Below are positions 1 through 9,953 of a stretch of DNA of 58,853 bases, one piece after another. Location of the stretch: contig JASJQH010006884.1 of assembly GCA_040143965.1 (NCBI GenBank), forward strand, positions 1 through 58,853. Reading direction: 5' to 3'. How positions within the stretch are numbered: position 1 is the stretch's first letter; each line of letters starts with the position of its first letter. The DNA is from Basidiobolus ranarum. Lineage: Eukaryota > Basidiobolomycota > Basidiobolomycetes > Basidiobolales. The translations under genes and the position numbers were made by a program. The notes under the pieces were generated by a model. The model was not told the DNA's origin. It made no database searches and worked only from the letters and a program-made list of their open reading frames with translations.

Positions 1-573
1 TTCTTGATTTCTTCCAACTCCAAAGCATATCTTGAAAGACAAAGTTAGCGTCACTATTTAATAAACAGTGGCCAATACGAATCTAGAGATTTACCTGGTA
101 GGCATGATGTGGTTGTAGTTGACAACCTTGATGAAAGGCTTGACCTTGGAGCGCTTGGAGATACGCTTCTTACCCATGGACTTGTTCACCTTAAGGGGAT
201 ATCTTTCAACACCAGCGACGATGGCATGACCATAGTTACGTTCCTTGGTACCTTCATCGAAATGTAAAAACAAAAAAGCAAAAATCAAGCATATAGGTCA
301 TTTAAATCTTTGAGAAGCAGTTGGGTTGGCATATGGTGCAATTCAGAAATAAATCAATATAAAATAAGGCTTTCAGACAATTAGAATTGATTGGTATTTT
401 TAACAACTACGACTTTCTTGCCAGCATAACGGCCTTGGAGAACGATAGCAACCTACGTTTAGTGGGGAAAAGAAAGTAAATGTTAATTTTATGTGTTCTC
501 TTCATGTATTTAATGGATGGATGCCACTTGAACAACGAGGATTTACCTTGCCTGGTTTGATGAATTTGACCAT
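1..573 (-). CDS. RPL27: 60S ribosomal protein L27 (eL27), 3' end cut by window
   Basis: Cytosolic large-subunit ribosomal protein. Four exons are visible: 573-547, 452-398, 263-95 and 30-1; the C-terminus lies outside the window. The first exon encodes only MVKFIKPGK, then [36 protein letters not shown] and the highly conserved [21 protein letters not shown] follow, all in eL27 order. Introns 1 and 3 are GT..AG. Intron 2 (397-264, 134 bp) cannot be spliced with GT..AG: no GT lies between the conserved lysine and the in-frame stop on the 5' side, and no AG lies in the open frame before FDEGT. AT..AC ends restore KNFDEGT exactly. The gene is divergent from FAL1 across about 370 bp that contain a telomere-box-like motif. 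Confidence 0.95.
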
Positions 574-944
574 TTTAGTGCGAGGTATCTGCCAAAAGAT
601 AGAGGCCTTTCCCCATACTCATCATCGTTACCTTTAACTGATTCCTGGGATCCTAATGATCATCCCCTAACCCTAAAATCATTAGCCATCCATTGGGTCC
701 GAGTCAGCTTCGATGATTATTGATCTAAAAAATGGTTTACTCAAGGCATATATATTGGTGGATTGATGTGGTATATAATATCGGTTATTTTAACTAAGAA
801 AAAAATCTGATTAAACAGCACATAGTAAAATTTCCCGAATCTTTTTTTTTTCGTGACAATAAGCTTGATGTAATATACAAGTGTTGAGGCTATGCTTTGC
901 TATTTGAGTTCTTTCATTACACAAACCAAAAGAAAGTGAAAAAT
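574..944. promoter_or_regulatory. Shared RPL27/FAL1 divergent promoter with telobox-like motif
   Basis: About 370 bp between two divergent start codons. It holds CCCCTAACCCTAAAA at 664-678, i.e. about one and a half copies of the CCCTAA repeat. Tbf1-type factors bind AACCCTA-like boxes at ribosomal protein genes in many fungi, so this is a plausible RP regulatory site. A ten-T run sits at 842-851 close to the FAL1 start. No clear TATA box. Confidence 0.5.
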
Positions 945-2275
945 ATGTCTTTTGACCGTAAATTGGATGAGAAGCTCAATTTTGAGACCAGTGAAAGTGT
1001 CAAAGTAATCTCCAACTTTGATCAACTTGGTCTCAAAGAGGATCTTCTACGTGGTATTTATGCTTATAGTAAGTCTACCAATATCTTATGCATTCAATGG
1101 ATCCACTTATATTTTCGTGTCTAACATTTTCTCAATTTATAGATTTTGAAAAGCCTTCTGCTATCCAGCAACGTGCGATTGCCCCCATTATCAAAGGACG
1201 TGATGTGATTGCCCAAGCCCAATCGGGTACCGGTAAAACTGCCACTTTTTCCATCTCCATTCTTCAATCGGTCGATACCGCGGTTCGTGAAACTCAGGCT
1301 TTAGTTCTTGCCCCTACTCGTGAACTTGCCACCCAAATTCAAAACGTCGTCTTAGCATTAGGAGATTACATGAACGTTCAATGTCACTCTTGCATTGGTG
1401 GTACCAGTGTTGGTGAAGATATTCGTAAACTTGATTATGGACAACACGTTGTTACCGGTACACCAGGAAGAGTTTATGATATGATTCGTAGACGTAATCT
1501 TCGTACGCGTAATATTAAAATGCTCATCTTAGATGAAGCTGATGAACTTCTTAATCGTGGTTTCAAAGATCAAATTTACGATGTATATAGATACTTGCCA
1601 CCCTCTACTCAAGTGGTGTTACTCAGTGCCACACTTCCACACGATGTTCTTGAGCTTACAACCAAATTCATGACTGACCCCATTCGTATTTTGGTCAAAC
1701 GTGATGAGCTTACCCTGGAAGGTATTAAACAATTCTTCGTTGCTGTGGAGAAAGAAGAGTGGAAATTCGATACCCTGTGCGATTTATATGATACTCTAAC
1801 TATCACTCAAGCAGTCATCTTTTGTAACACTAGAAGAAAGGTAGATTGGTTAACTGAGAAGATGAGAGAAGCCAACTTTACTGTCTCATCCATGCACGGA
1901 GAAATGGCTCAAAAAGACAGAGATGCAGTTATGCAAGAATTCCGACAAGGTGCTAGTCGTGTATTGATTACTACCGATATTTGGGCTCGTGGTATTGATG
2001 TTCAGCAAGTCTCGTTAGTTATCAACTATGATCTCCCATCCAATCGTGAGAATTACATTCATCGGTAAGTTTACTCACAATTCATTATATTCATCTATTC
2101 CAAGAGAGAGAAACTAATGGATTTCTTTAGTATTGGTCGTTCCGGAAGATTCGGTCGTAAAGGTGTTGCCATCAATTTTGTTAAAAGTGATGATATCAAG
2201 ATCTTACGCGATATTGAACAATACTACAGTACACAAATCGATGAAATGCCAATGAATGTCACTGATTTGATTTAA
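945..2275 (+). CDS. FAL1: DEAD-box RNA helicase, eIF4A-III/FAL1 type
   Basis: ATP-dependent RNA helicase of the eIF4A-III group, the core of the exon junction complex where that complex exists and a nucleolar rRNA-processing factor (Fal1) in yeast. Three exons: 945-1068, 1143-2064 and 2131-2275, 396 residues, the usual length. Motifs in order: AQSGTGKT (I), PTRELA (Ia), TPGR, DEAD, SAT, then in the second RecA lobe [10 protein letters not shown] and [10 protein letters not shown]. The W in TTDIWARG is typical of eIF4A-III rather than translation eIF4A. I chose the [10 protein letters not shown] start because the upstream extension of the same frame begins without ATG. Convergent with PSD1. 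Confidence 0.95.
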
Positions 2276-2715
2276 TCTCAGACGTTGACTTCATTCCGTC
2301 ACCGTCGTCCAATATCTTACTCGTTTTTCTGCATACTCAGAGTACCCTCCCCTTTTACACACGAAACCTGATTTCCACTCCATTTGAAATCCCCTCAGTT
2401 CTTTATCTTCTACTAAAAAAGAAAATGACCAAGGTTCGGTGGTTGGACTATGTACATTAATCGGAGACAATAAAAAGCAAAAAATCATTTACAAGTAGCA
2501 CCGAACTGTGAGGAAGTACATGCATTGATGTGTAGTGTCTCCGAGAAGAGTTTTATTCAAAGGGATGTGAAGATGGGTCGAAATCAGTGCCCTTAGCTTG
2601 AGTATGCTATGTATGCTGAAATACGAAGAATGAAATGGAGAGAATGATGATTGATGAAATGAAGAACATAGAAATGTACAAAGATACACCTCTTTTTTGA
2701 CATCATCTTGGCTCC
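2276..2715. other. Convergent 3' flank of FAL1 and PSD1
   Basis: About 440 bp between two stop codons facing each other. It should contain both 3' UTRs and polyadenylation sites; AATAAA-like and ACAATAAAA stretches occur near 2468. No credible coding exon. Confidence 0.5.
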
Positions 2716-4363
2716 TTAATTTTCTTCGAGTTCACCAATCTTTTGTCCGACGCGAACTGTTTGGTTTGGCTCAAGCGTAAACTTGAAGTTGCTAGGGGCC
2801 TCGAACACTAATACAACCGTAGATCCAAGTCGGAATCCACCCACTTCATCACCTGAACGAAGTGGATATCCTCCCAAGCGATTGCTGTAGCTTTCGTAGG
2901 ACACTTGGGTGTAAGTGCCCTCAGGAATGATCTCTTTTTGATTTGTACGCAGTTCCTAAGAAGTGGTTCAGCTTATTGTTTGAATGACAAATTATATTAA
3001 GAGAATATTTAGTTACTTTATCAAAGTTGATCTTGATCGAGCCAACATTAGTGGCACCAACGGGAGCCATCGCAAAGAATCCATGACGCCATTGTCCTAA
3101 CAATACCACACGTTCGTTAAGCACAAACAGATTGGAAAGAAGCTTGACCATGTATGGAGAAACTGAGAATAGTTCACCTGAAATGTATAAAAGTAAGTAC
3201 ACTAATTAAATCGATAAAAAGACGCAACCTATAGTTACCGGCAAAGTGACGTCTATTTTGAACTACCCAGTTGGTGGGTGAATGGAAGCGATGATAATCT
3301 CCAGGGGCAAGATAGATGACACAAAAGAAAAGTTGATTTCCTTCTTTCAATGGTGGAATATGATATTGTTCAGACTTGGCGCTCTCGGTCGATTGTGGCG
3401 CAACCTCACCCTCTTCACCCAAAAGTTTATCAAGCGAATAAGTGATTCCATTGACGTTTGCAAACTCCTCCTCATCTGTAATGCTGCCAACTGGAGTATC
3501 TATCCACTCAGTGTCTTTGCCATTACCGTTTCCAATAAAGGCATCAAGGTTATAGGTAAATCCTTTAATTTGCTCAACCATACGGCCTTGGACAACGCCG
3601 AAATGAAGGACTTTACCATCCGATGGACTTACCTAGGTAGTTGCATGCTCTGTTAATTACTTAAAACCTTCAATTCCAACACTTTTCATGAATGATAACG
3701 TACCATAATTCCATCATCAATAGGTCTGGCACCGGGCTTCAAAGTTCGATAAAAAAAGTCACCCAAGTTTGGATAAGATTTGAGGTCAGGGTTCTCCATC
3801 TCCTCCAAGTTACAGCCAAACACCCAACTATACAACTTATATCCAGGTTCTCGGAGCCAAACAGGTAGAGTGACCCCATTAAAGGAACCAAAAAAACGAG
3901 ATAGAGCTCGTAATGGAAGTGCTCCAAAAACATGCACCTTTCATTAAAGTTCAGCCGTTAAAACATGAAAGTGAGGATAACTAATGAATGGGATGTTAAT
4001 ACCTGCCAAGGTCCAACTACAACAGGTTTTTTAAACTCGCTAGACTCTTCTTGCTTCTGGATCTCTCGTTCGCGAATATGTGTATACTGTTGGAATCCAA
4101 TGTATGCCAAACCTAAACCAACAGGAATAGGTGCCCATTCAATTGGTGTATCCTTGATTTTCTGTCGTAATGAGGCTAAACAAGTTGACAAGTTTGTTGA
4201 ATACAAGAGAAAATAAGCAAATTGCTTCATATAAATTGAATATACCGAAATTTTGTTTGGCACTGTATTTTGGTACGGTGGAGTTAAATTTTCGGATTGG
4301 TGTCAAAATGGTATGACGCTTGACAGCTCGAAGGAGCAGGCCCTTATTACTATATCTCAACAT
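2716..4363 (-). CDS. PSD1: Phosphatidylserine decarboxylase, mitochondrial (PSD1 type)
   Basis: Converts phosphatidylserine to phosphatidylethanolamine at the mitochondrial inner membrane. Six exons: 4363-4246, 4175-4003, 3937-3704, 3632-3239, 3177-3017 and 2955-2716, giving 439 residues. The N-terminus ([17 protein letters not shown]...) is basic and hydroxylated like a mitochondrial presequence, followed by a likely membrane span (about GLGLAYIGF) and conserved blocks [54 protein letters not shown] and ERVVLLGQW. The LGST self-cleavage motif that yields the pyruvoyl group is present as [13 protein letters not shown] near the C-terminus. An extra 30-40-residue acidic insert follows [13 protein letters not shown] further upstream open frame lacks an ATG, so the start at 4363 is preferred. 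Confidence 0.95.
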
Positions 4364-4944
4364 TACTGATAAGTTTCTGTAAGCCTGGTAAGACCACTTT
4401 TTTGTGGTTGAAAGTCTCAAGTTTTTCACCAAAAATTTCGAATCTCTCAAAGCTAAAATATCACCAAATTAAACCTCTAATGTAAAACATAGCATTTACA
4501 ACCTACACCATGGGATTTATAAATTTTATCGATTTATTTTGCAACTCCGATAATTAAGCTACCACATATTTCTTGGTACTTCATATGTTACCGACATTTA
4601 AGATTCCAATTTAACAAATGGCTTAAACTACACGATTGAGGGAGAAAGAAATTTCTATACTAGGGTTGGTTATCCTCCATAAATGTCTAATAAAACTCAC
4701 CCCTTGAAAGATCTGCTCTATGAAATTGCGTCACTAGGAATCATTGATATATATATATTACAAAACCACCACATAATGCAGTTTTGACAAGGTGAAAAAA
4801 AAATGAAATTTTTTTATGTCCATTCCAAATTCACCTAGTCCAATCAAATTCTTGTCGAATGCTCTATAAAGTTAAAGAGATACTTGTCATCTTTCTTCTT
4901 GCTTTCTTCTGAAACGTTTCGAAGTACAGTTACCTTTCTTTATA
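4364..4944. promoter_or_regulatory. PSD1/GIS2 divergent intergenic region
   Basis: About 580 bp between divergent starts. A TAGGGTTGG box, resembling half a telomere repeat, lies at 4661-4669, and an AT dinucleotide run at 4747-4759. No coding potential seen. Confidence 0.4.
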
Positions 4945-5554
4945 ATGGCTTTCCGTCGTCCTGGACATAATATTTGCTACAACTGTGGTGGTTCCGGCCA
5001 TCAAGCTAAGGATTGCACCAAGACCGAACCCGTCTGGTAATATAGCAACTACTTTAATCTCGTTAAAGTCTACATCAAATTAACACAACATATATAGCTA
5101 CAACTGCAACCAAACTGGTCACATCAGCCGTGAATGCAAAGAGCCTGCTGCCGCCAAGACCTGTTACAGATGCGGTGAGAATGATCATCTTGTAAGTATT
5201 AACGTACCTTGTTCTGTTACTCCTTCACATACTCAACGCAAAATTATATAGTCTCGTGATTGCCCTAAGACTCTTGCTGAGGGTCCTGAATGCTACAAGT
5301 GCGGTCAATCTGGTCACATGTCCAGAGCCTGCCCTGAAAACGCCAACAGTGGCCGTAATGCTGGTAAGAGCTGTTATTCTTGCGGTGGTGTTGGCCATAT
5401 GTCCCGTGATTGCAGCAAGGGTAGCAAGTGCTACAACTGCGGTAACACTGGTCATATCTCTCGCGATTGTACCGAGAAGTCCAACCAATCTTGCTATGCA
5501 TGTGGTGGACAAGGTCACATCAGCCGTGATTGCCCTGACAAGGCTCAAGCCTAA
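4945..5554 (+). CDS. GIS2: CCHC zinc-knuckle nucleic-acid binding protein (CNBP/Gis2/Byr3 family)
   Basis: Small single-stranded nucleic-acid binding protein associated in yeast with translating mRNPs and stress granules. Three exons, 4945-5036, 5098-5191 and 5252-5554, encode 162 residues that consist almost entirely of seven CX2CX4HX4C knuckles, each with the family signature CY.CG..GH.SRDC. Seven is also the number in yeast Gis2 and human CNBP. Linkers are short and basic or glycine-rich; one between knuckles 4 and 5 (ENANSGRNAGKS) is longer. The repeated knuckles give long open frames on the other strand and in other frames, which are artefacts of the codon repetition. Confidence 0.95.
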
Positions 5555-6113
5555 ATTTCGTCAAATTATGTTTGATTAGTTTAACTATAAAATAGTTGGT
5601 GCTGAAATAGGGGAGTAAAAATGTATACCTTAAATTTTCTCAAACACTTTGTGGACCTGACATTTGGTTTCTTTCTCTTACCCTTATCGTTGAAAAGATG
5701 TCGTACATATGTACTATACAGTTTTCCTCCTTTTGTAGATTCTCTTTCATCACCAATTTGCTTATTTTTTTACTTTATTTAGTCTGAACCAACATTATAA
5801 ACAATTAATTTCCAAAACTGTTCATTTATTTTGTTATATTATGCTGATCGATTTGTTCTCGTTCCCAGTGCTAGGGAAGCTAGTAGCTGTCAAGTATAAA
5901 CAAATCGTACCCATTATTGCATAAAATGCACCAAGTGAATTAAACTGAGCATAGATTTATAATCACCTTAGGCACCAATGATAACCAATATATTCTCGAT
6001 ATATCCAGCCACTCAAATGAAGTTACGTCCTTGGGTGGATATTTATGAAATAAGCTAAGAGGTGCTCTAGTCTGTTTCTTAGCTGTTGTTTTCGTACTAG
6101 AAATCTTTGAAAA
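5555..6113. other. Intergenic, GIS2 3' flank and OST2 promoter
   Basis: About 560 bp, T-rich just after GIS2. I see no exon, RNA gene or repeat. Confidence 0.4.
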
Positions 6114-6572
6114 ATGGGAGTTGTACCAGCTGTGAAAAAACTTCTTTCAAAGTACCATTCAGATACTCCTCAAAGTCTGAAGCTTATAGATGCTTATTTA
6201 GTTTACATTCTGTTTACTGGCATTTTTCAATTCGTCTATTGTGCTATTGTTGGTACATACCCATATAATGCCTTTCTTGCTGGTTTCATATCTACCGTGA
6301 GCTCTTTCGTGTTGGCTGGTAATTAATCCTGTCATTTTATTGATACGTACACGTACATAGTTAACTAATTTCTTTTCTTTAAAAGCCAATCTTCGCATCC
6401 AAACCAACCAGAAGAACAATGACTTCCCCTCAATCTCCAATGAAAGGTAGGAACTTGTATGTAAATTTTGTTTGAACTTCTTCATTTTAAACAATTGATA
6501 TCTAGAGCATTTGCCGACTTTGTTGTTGGGAACCTTGTAGTGCATTTGATTGTTGCAAATTTCCTTGGTTGA
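6114..6572 (+). CDS. OST2: Oligosaccharyltransferase subunit OST2/DAD1
   Basis: Small membrane subunit of the ER oligosaccharyltransferase that N-glycosylates nascent proteins. Three exons (6114-6318, 6386-6446, 6506-6572) encode 110 residues, close to the 113 of human DAD1. The colinear blocks STPQ-like DTPQSLKLIDAYLVYIL, FQFVYC, VGTYPYNAFLAGFIS, ANLRIQ and the C-terminal ERAFADFVVGNL...NFLG are diagnostic. Three hydrophobic spans fit the family topology. All splice sites are GT..AG and phases agree. Confidence 0.95.
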
Positions 6573-7032
6573 TCCGAAGATATGCGCACATATATCTTAT
6601 CTCTAGCTACATTCAAACACCCTTTTGCAAAATGAATACCTCCTACCTTATTTCTTTCTCAATTGTTCTTCAACTTTAGAAAGACGGTTGAACTTTGTGA
6701 ATGTGTTGTTTTTGAATTTACCTATGCAATATCTCGCAATAAATCTTACTAGTTACAAGTGATTTTCTTTTAATGTAATAAACTAATATGTATATTCTAA
6801 TTTCTAACGATAAAAGGTATTCTTTGATGATAACTGTTACTGAACATTAGATTCCAGGATAGTATTGACGCTACTGACTGAGTAGCTATTCTGGGGATGA
6901 AAAATTCAAGGTATCCAGGAATTTAGAGAACTGATAAAATACTGGATTCAAATCCGGACCCGTTCCCGAGCTATGCGACCATTATATATAATAACGAACA
7001 TTTCGTTCTAATTTCTCAAATAAAAGTTTAAA
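6573..7032. other. Intergenic between OST2 and ATP15
   Basis: About 460 bp, AT-rich. Nothing coding. A TTCAAATCC string near 6948 recalls a tRNA T-loop but no cloverleaf can be folded around it. Confidence 0.4.
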
Positions 7033-7362
7033 ATGGCCTTTACTTGGAGAGCTGCTAACATTAGGTACATTAATATATATAATATCATCCTACGAATATA
7101 TAACTGAAAGTTACCATTTTCCAAACAGTTACCTTCAATACAGTCAAATTTGTGCTAAAGCTGTGCGTAGTGCTTTGAAGCAAGAGGAGCGTCTTGTAGC
7201 ACAGAAATGCGAGGAGCAAGGACTTAAGTTCTCTAAATGGGTTAACGGAAAACAAGGTGATTTGGTAGGTTTCGACAGTGTATTTCAAATATCGCAAAGT
7301 ATAAATCAGTTAACGCTATTACATAGCAACCTGTCTCCTCTGAAGTTCCGAAGTCTGTATAG
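7033..7362 (+). CDS. ATP15: ATP synthase F1 epsilon subunit, mitochondrial
   Basis: Smallest subunit of the F1 central stalk. Three exons, 7033-7064, 7129-7264 and 7327-7362, encode about 67 residues. The N-terminus [28 protein letters not shown] aligns closely with yeast Atp15 and human ATP5F1E (family pattern W..A..SY..Y...CA.A.R..LK). The last exon (QPVSSEVPKSV) is poorly conserved in the family, so its boundaries rest on splice signals and phase only; an alternative donor lies 9 bp upstream. Confidence 0.88.
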
Positions 7363-7744
7363 CCTTCAATTCTTGTTTCTTGACACTGAGCCAACGGTTC
7401 ACTTCAATAACTAAAATAGTAACTTATTCTTTAACAACTTTGTGTTTATTTTTGTCTTTCATTTGTATATTTATTCAATCAAAGGAGAATAAAAGAAATA
7501 TCTATTATAATGAAAGTCATTACTTTATGAAATATTAGCAAATTATACATACGAGTTACCTCCATAACCGTATATTTTACGATGTCCTACTTCATCTAAC
7601 TGTTATAAAGGTGTTACACACATACTACCAATTTCGGTTTATTTTTGTTTTTCTGGATTCAGTAAATATCAACTGAGGCTTTTTAGATAGGGAATTGAAA
7701 GTTACAAACTCAAGCAAAGTATATTCTGTAGGCTTTGCGATACC
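7363..7744. other. Convergent 3' flank, ATP15 and small membrane protein gene
   Basis: About 380 bp, strongly AT-rich with AATAAAAG-type signals near 7487. No coding exon seen. Confidence 0.35.
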
Positions 7745-8026
7745 TCAAGGACCTTCACTGAAATCGGGTTGTTTATAATTAGTAGCTAGAGTAGCTTTCA
7801 TGAGCCCCAAAGTTCCCAAGCTCAAGATAGAGACCATAGCCATTGGTGTAAACAATCCTTTAGTTTTTAATTCTTGGTTCTGAGCATGTCCACCGCTTAT
7901 AAACCGACGGGAAATAATATTGCGTGTCAATAGAGCCTTATAAAAGAAAGGTTTAGAGTAGTGATGTAGACTATTTTCAAAGCAAAGTTACAGTACCTTG
8001 GTGCGTGGTGATGTGTTGCGTAGCAT
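7745..8026 (-). CDS. Small single-span protein, predicted mitochondrial; family not recognised
   Basis: Two exons, 8026-7997 and 7936-7745, give about 73 residues beginning MLRNTSPRTKALLTRN. The first 25 residues are rich in R, S and T with no acidic residue, like a mitochondrial presequence. One hydrophobic segment follows (about residues 40-60, PMAMVSILSLGTLGLMKATL), then a short polar tail ending PDFSEGP. Size and layout match small respiratory-chain or F0 subunits, and the KTKGLFTP block just before the span loosely recalls cytochrome oxidase VIIc, but I cannot assign it. The tiny first exon with canonical GTACTG..AAG intron supports a real gene. A telobox-like motif lies 80 bp upstream. 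Confidence 0.65.
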
Positions 8027-8683
8027 AATGAGGAATGTGACTGGCAAATTGGCAGTCGTTATGCCATATTTATAGTGGATAGAATATTGATTTTAGCTAT
8101 GATTTACTAACCCTAAATTTCAACGAATCCCCCACAGATTAAATATAGGGTTTGTTTCACTCTATCACATCATTAGAGACATTTTATCAAGGGACCAATT
8201 GCATAATATTCTCTCTATGTTGACTTAACAAATTATGACCTACACTTGCCTTACCTAGTCCATTTCGTATCTTGAAATCTGTTTGGTTCGCATAACTAGT
8301 AATGGTTGTTGGTTATAATAACTATTATCACTAGTAGGAAAGGAGTTAACACAGGCTCAGAGGTGGGATGGATCATGATATTATACAGATGATAGGTCAG
8401 AAAACCTGAAACAGGTTTTAGATGGTATTGCGAAATAAATACTATAAAAATCCTTAATATAGAGTAATTGGCGTACAAAGAGCATTCATTGCAAGTATCT
8501 ACATTATTTCTGCAATAACAAGGACGGGTCAGAAACATAACGATCTTGTCCCGGGTAATTCGTTTTTCTCACTTCCTATCTACATCTTCACACTGAATAT
8601 GTCACCACTACGAACTTCAAATTATCGCTATATTTCGCTTTCGAATACTTAGAGGCAGAGAAGTTCCATCAACATTCAGTATA
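8027..8683. other. Intergenic with telobox-like motif
   Basis: About 650 bp upstream of the small membrane protein gene. CTAACCCTAAA lies at 8107-8117 and TAGGGTTTG near 8146 is its inverted partner. The open frame at 8296-8538 has no ATG and no recognisable content. Confidence 0.35.
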
Positions 8684-8854
8684 ATGGATAGGAATATTCA
8701 GGCATCAGAGGATAATGTTCCCAAAGTGACCCTCGTTGGTATGTGCGATTGCTTTAATAAAGCTTTTGCAAGAGCTTTACAATCCCGAGCGGATTCAGAT
8801 TCTCACATCATGAACTTGACGGTTTGGAAGTGCCGTACTTTTACCAACCACTGA
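8684..8854 (+). other. Short ORF, possible relic of a host gene
   Basis: A 56-codon ORF starting MDRNIQASEDNVPKVTLVGM and containing NKAFARALQS and MNLTVWKCRTF has protein-like composition rather than AT-rich noise. Another open stretch in a shifted frame (about 8855-8962, with EIVLSSVKMDISDCYIY) directly follows. The beginning faintly recalls macro-domain-like proteins (VTLVD...NKAF..AL), but the match is weak. It may be a decayed fragment or chance. Confidence 0.25.
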
Positions 8855-8962
8855 GAACTTTCCAAAGAAACTGAGCAAGGAGAGATCGTTTTAAGCAGCG
8901 TGAAAATGGATATAAGTGATTGTTACATATACAATAAGTTTGGTTCCTTTCCAAATGCTTAA

Positions 8963-9134
8963 CTAAAGCAGGATAACGAGTTGGACTATACCAAGGTTAT
9001 TATGGATATCATTCTCACAAACTTCTCTGCTCAGATGGTTCAATATTTAAAATGATGTTTAATGTTTATTTCAATATGTATCCTATGTTAATGTTACGGT
9101 GATGGTTAAAGGTTTTAGATTAATGATTTTTACA
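8963..9134. other. HSP20 3' flank
   Basis: Short AT-rich gap. Nothing seen. Confidence 0.3.
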
Positions 9135-9819
9135 CTATTTGGCTAATCCACATTCGATAGAGATTTTCTTTGCAAGAGGTTTGTGCAAATCCAATTTTGG
9201 TACATGAATAAACAGTACTCCATCCTCATACACTGCACGGACATCTTCCACCTCTACTTTGACTGGGAAAACAAAGGATCTTTGAAAGCGAGCATGTCTA
9301 CTCTTTTCAACATCAGCTAACCAAGGGGAGCCAGCATTAGTTGGAATTAACCCCATCGACGTAGGTTCTTCGGTTTCCTTAATTCCCAAGAAACTGTCTA
9401 AAATTTTTCCACGTCTTTCAACTGTACCAAAAACAACCATAGTTGTTTCATCGACAAACTCTAAATTGATATCTTTCTTCCGAACACCCGGAAGTTCAAC
9501 TTGAATGAAATAGGAGCTGTCATTTTCTGTAAGATTGAGGAAAGTTAGCCTTGTGGAAGTAAACACTAATAACAGTATGTCAGTACTTACCTGAAAGCTC
9601 CACTGCTGGCTTTAAATGATTTTCACTTTCACTTTCCAGTTCTTGTTCTATGGGACGAAGAATGGTTGGCTTTGTTAGGTGAATTGAGTGGTAGTTTGTC
9701 ATAGGTCGATAATGAGTGTGGCCAGCACGCCTATGGGCAGTAGCAGATAAAGGCTCATCCAAGATGGCTACAGCATGACGTACACCAGGAACAACAGAGG
9801 AGAAAACTCGAGAGAACAT
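9135..9819 (-). CDS. Small heat-shock protein (alpha-crystallin/Hsp20), possibly mitochondrial
   Basis: ATP-independent holdase. Two exons, 9819-9591 and 9526-9135, give 206 residues. The alpha-crystallin domain covers roughly residues 78-205: SYFIQVELPGVRKKDINLEF (beta strands 2-3), then VFGTVERRG, RFQRSFVFPVKVEVEDVRA and the family hallmark YEDGVLFIHVPK. A C-terminal KKISIECG supplies an IxI-like oligomerisation motif. A 40-residue insert sits between GTVERRG and RFQRSF. The first 35 residues (MFSRVFSSVVPGVRHAV...) contain several Arg and no early acidic residue, so mitochondrial import is possible. A TATA box lies about 125 bp upstream. Confidence 0.9.
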
Positions 9820-9943
9820 CGCTTCTCTTAATCTAATGAACTGAAAACGCAATATGAAATGGTGGAAGCAGAAGAAGTATGATAAGAATCTAATTTCATT
9901 CCACGATGAAGTAAAACAATTATGTTTCTCCTACTCCGCTCAA

Positions 9944-9953
9944 TATATATATA
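9944..9953 (-). promoter_or_regulatory. TATA box of the Hsp20 gene
   Basis: TATATATATA about 125 bp upstream of the Hsp20 ATG on the minus strand, a strong TATA element of the sort common on stress-inducible fungal genes. Confidence 0.5.

Noticed and set aside
1-573. RPL27 considered as a pseudogene because of the non-GT/AG intron
   Set aside because: All conserved residues are intact, the other introns are canonical and AT..AC splicing restores the exact expected protein.
5225-5579. Several overlapping open frames on both strands across GIS2
   Set aside because: They mirror the repeated CCHC-knuckle codons of the real gene; amino-acid content is repetitive and has no family match.
6935-6975. 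tRNA-like T-arm string (TTCAAATCC)
   Set aside because: No acceptor, D or anticodon arm can be paired around it.
8296-8538. 80-codon minus-strand frame
   Set aside because: No ATG, no splice signals and composition typical of AT-rich non-coding DNA.
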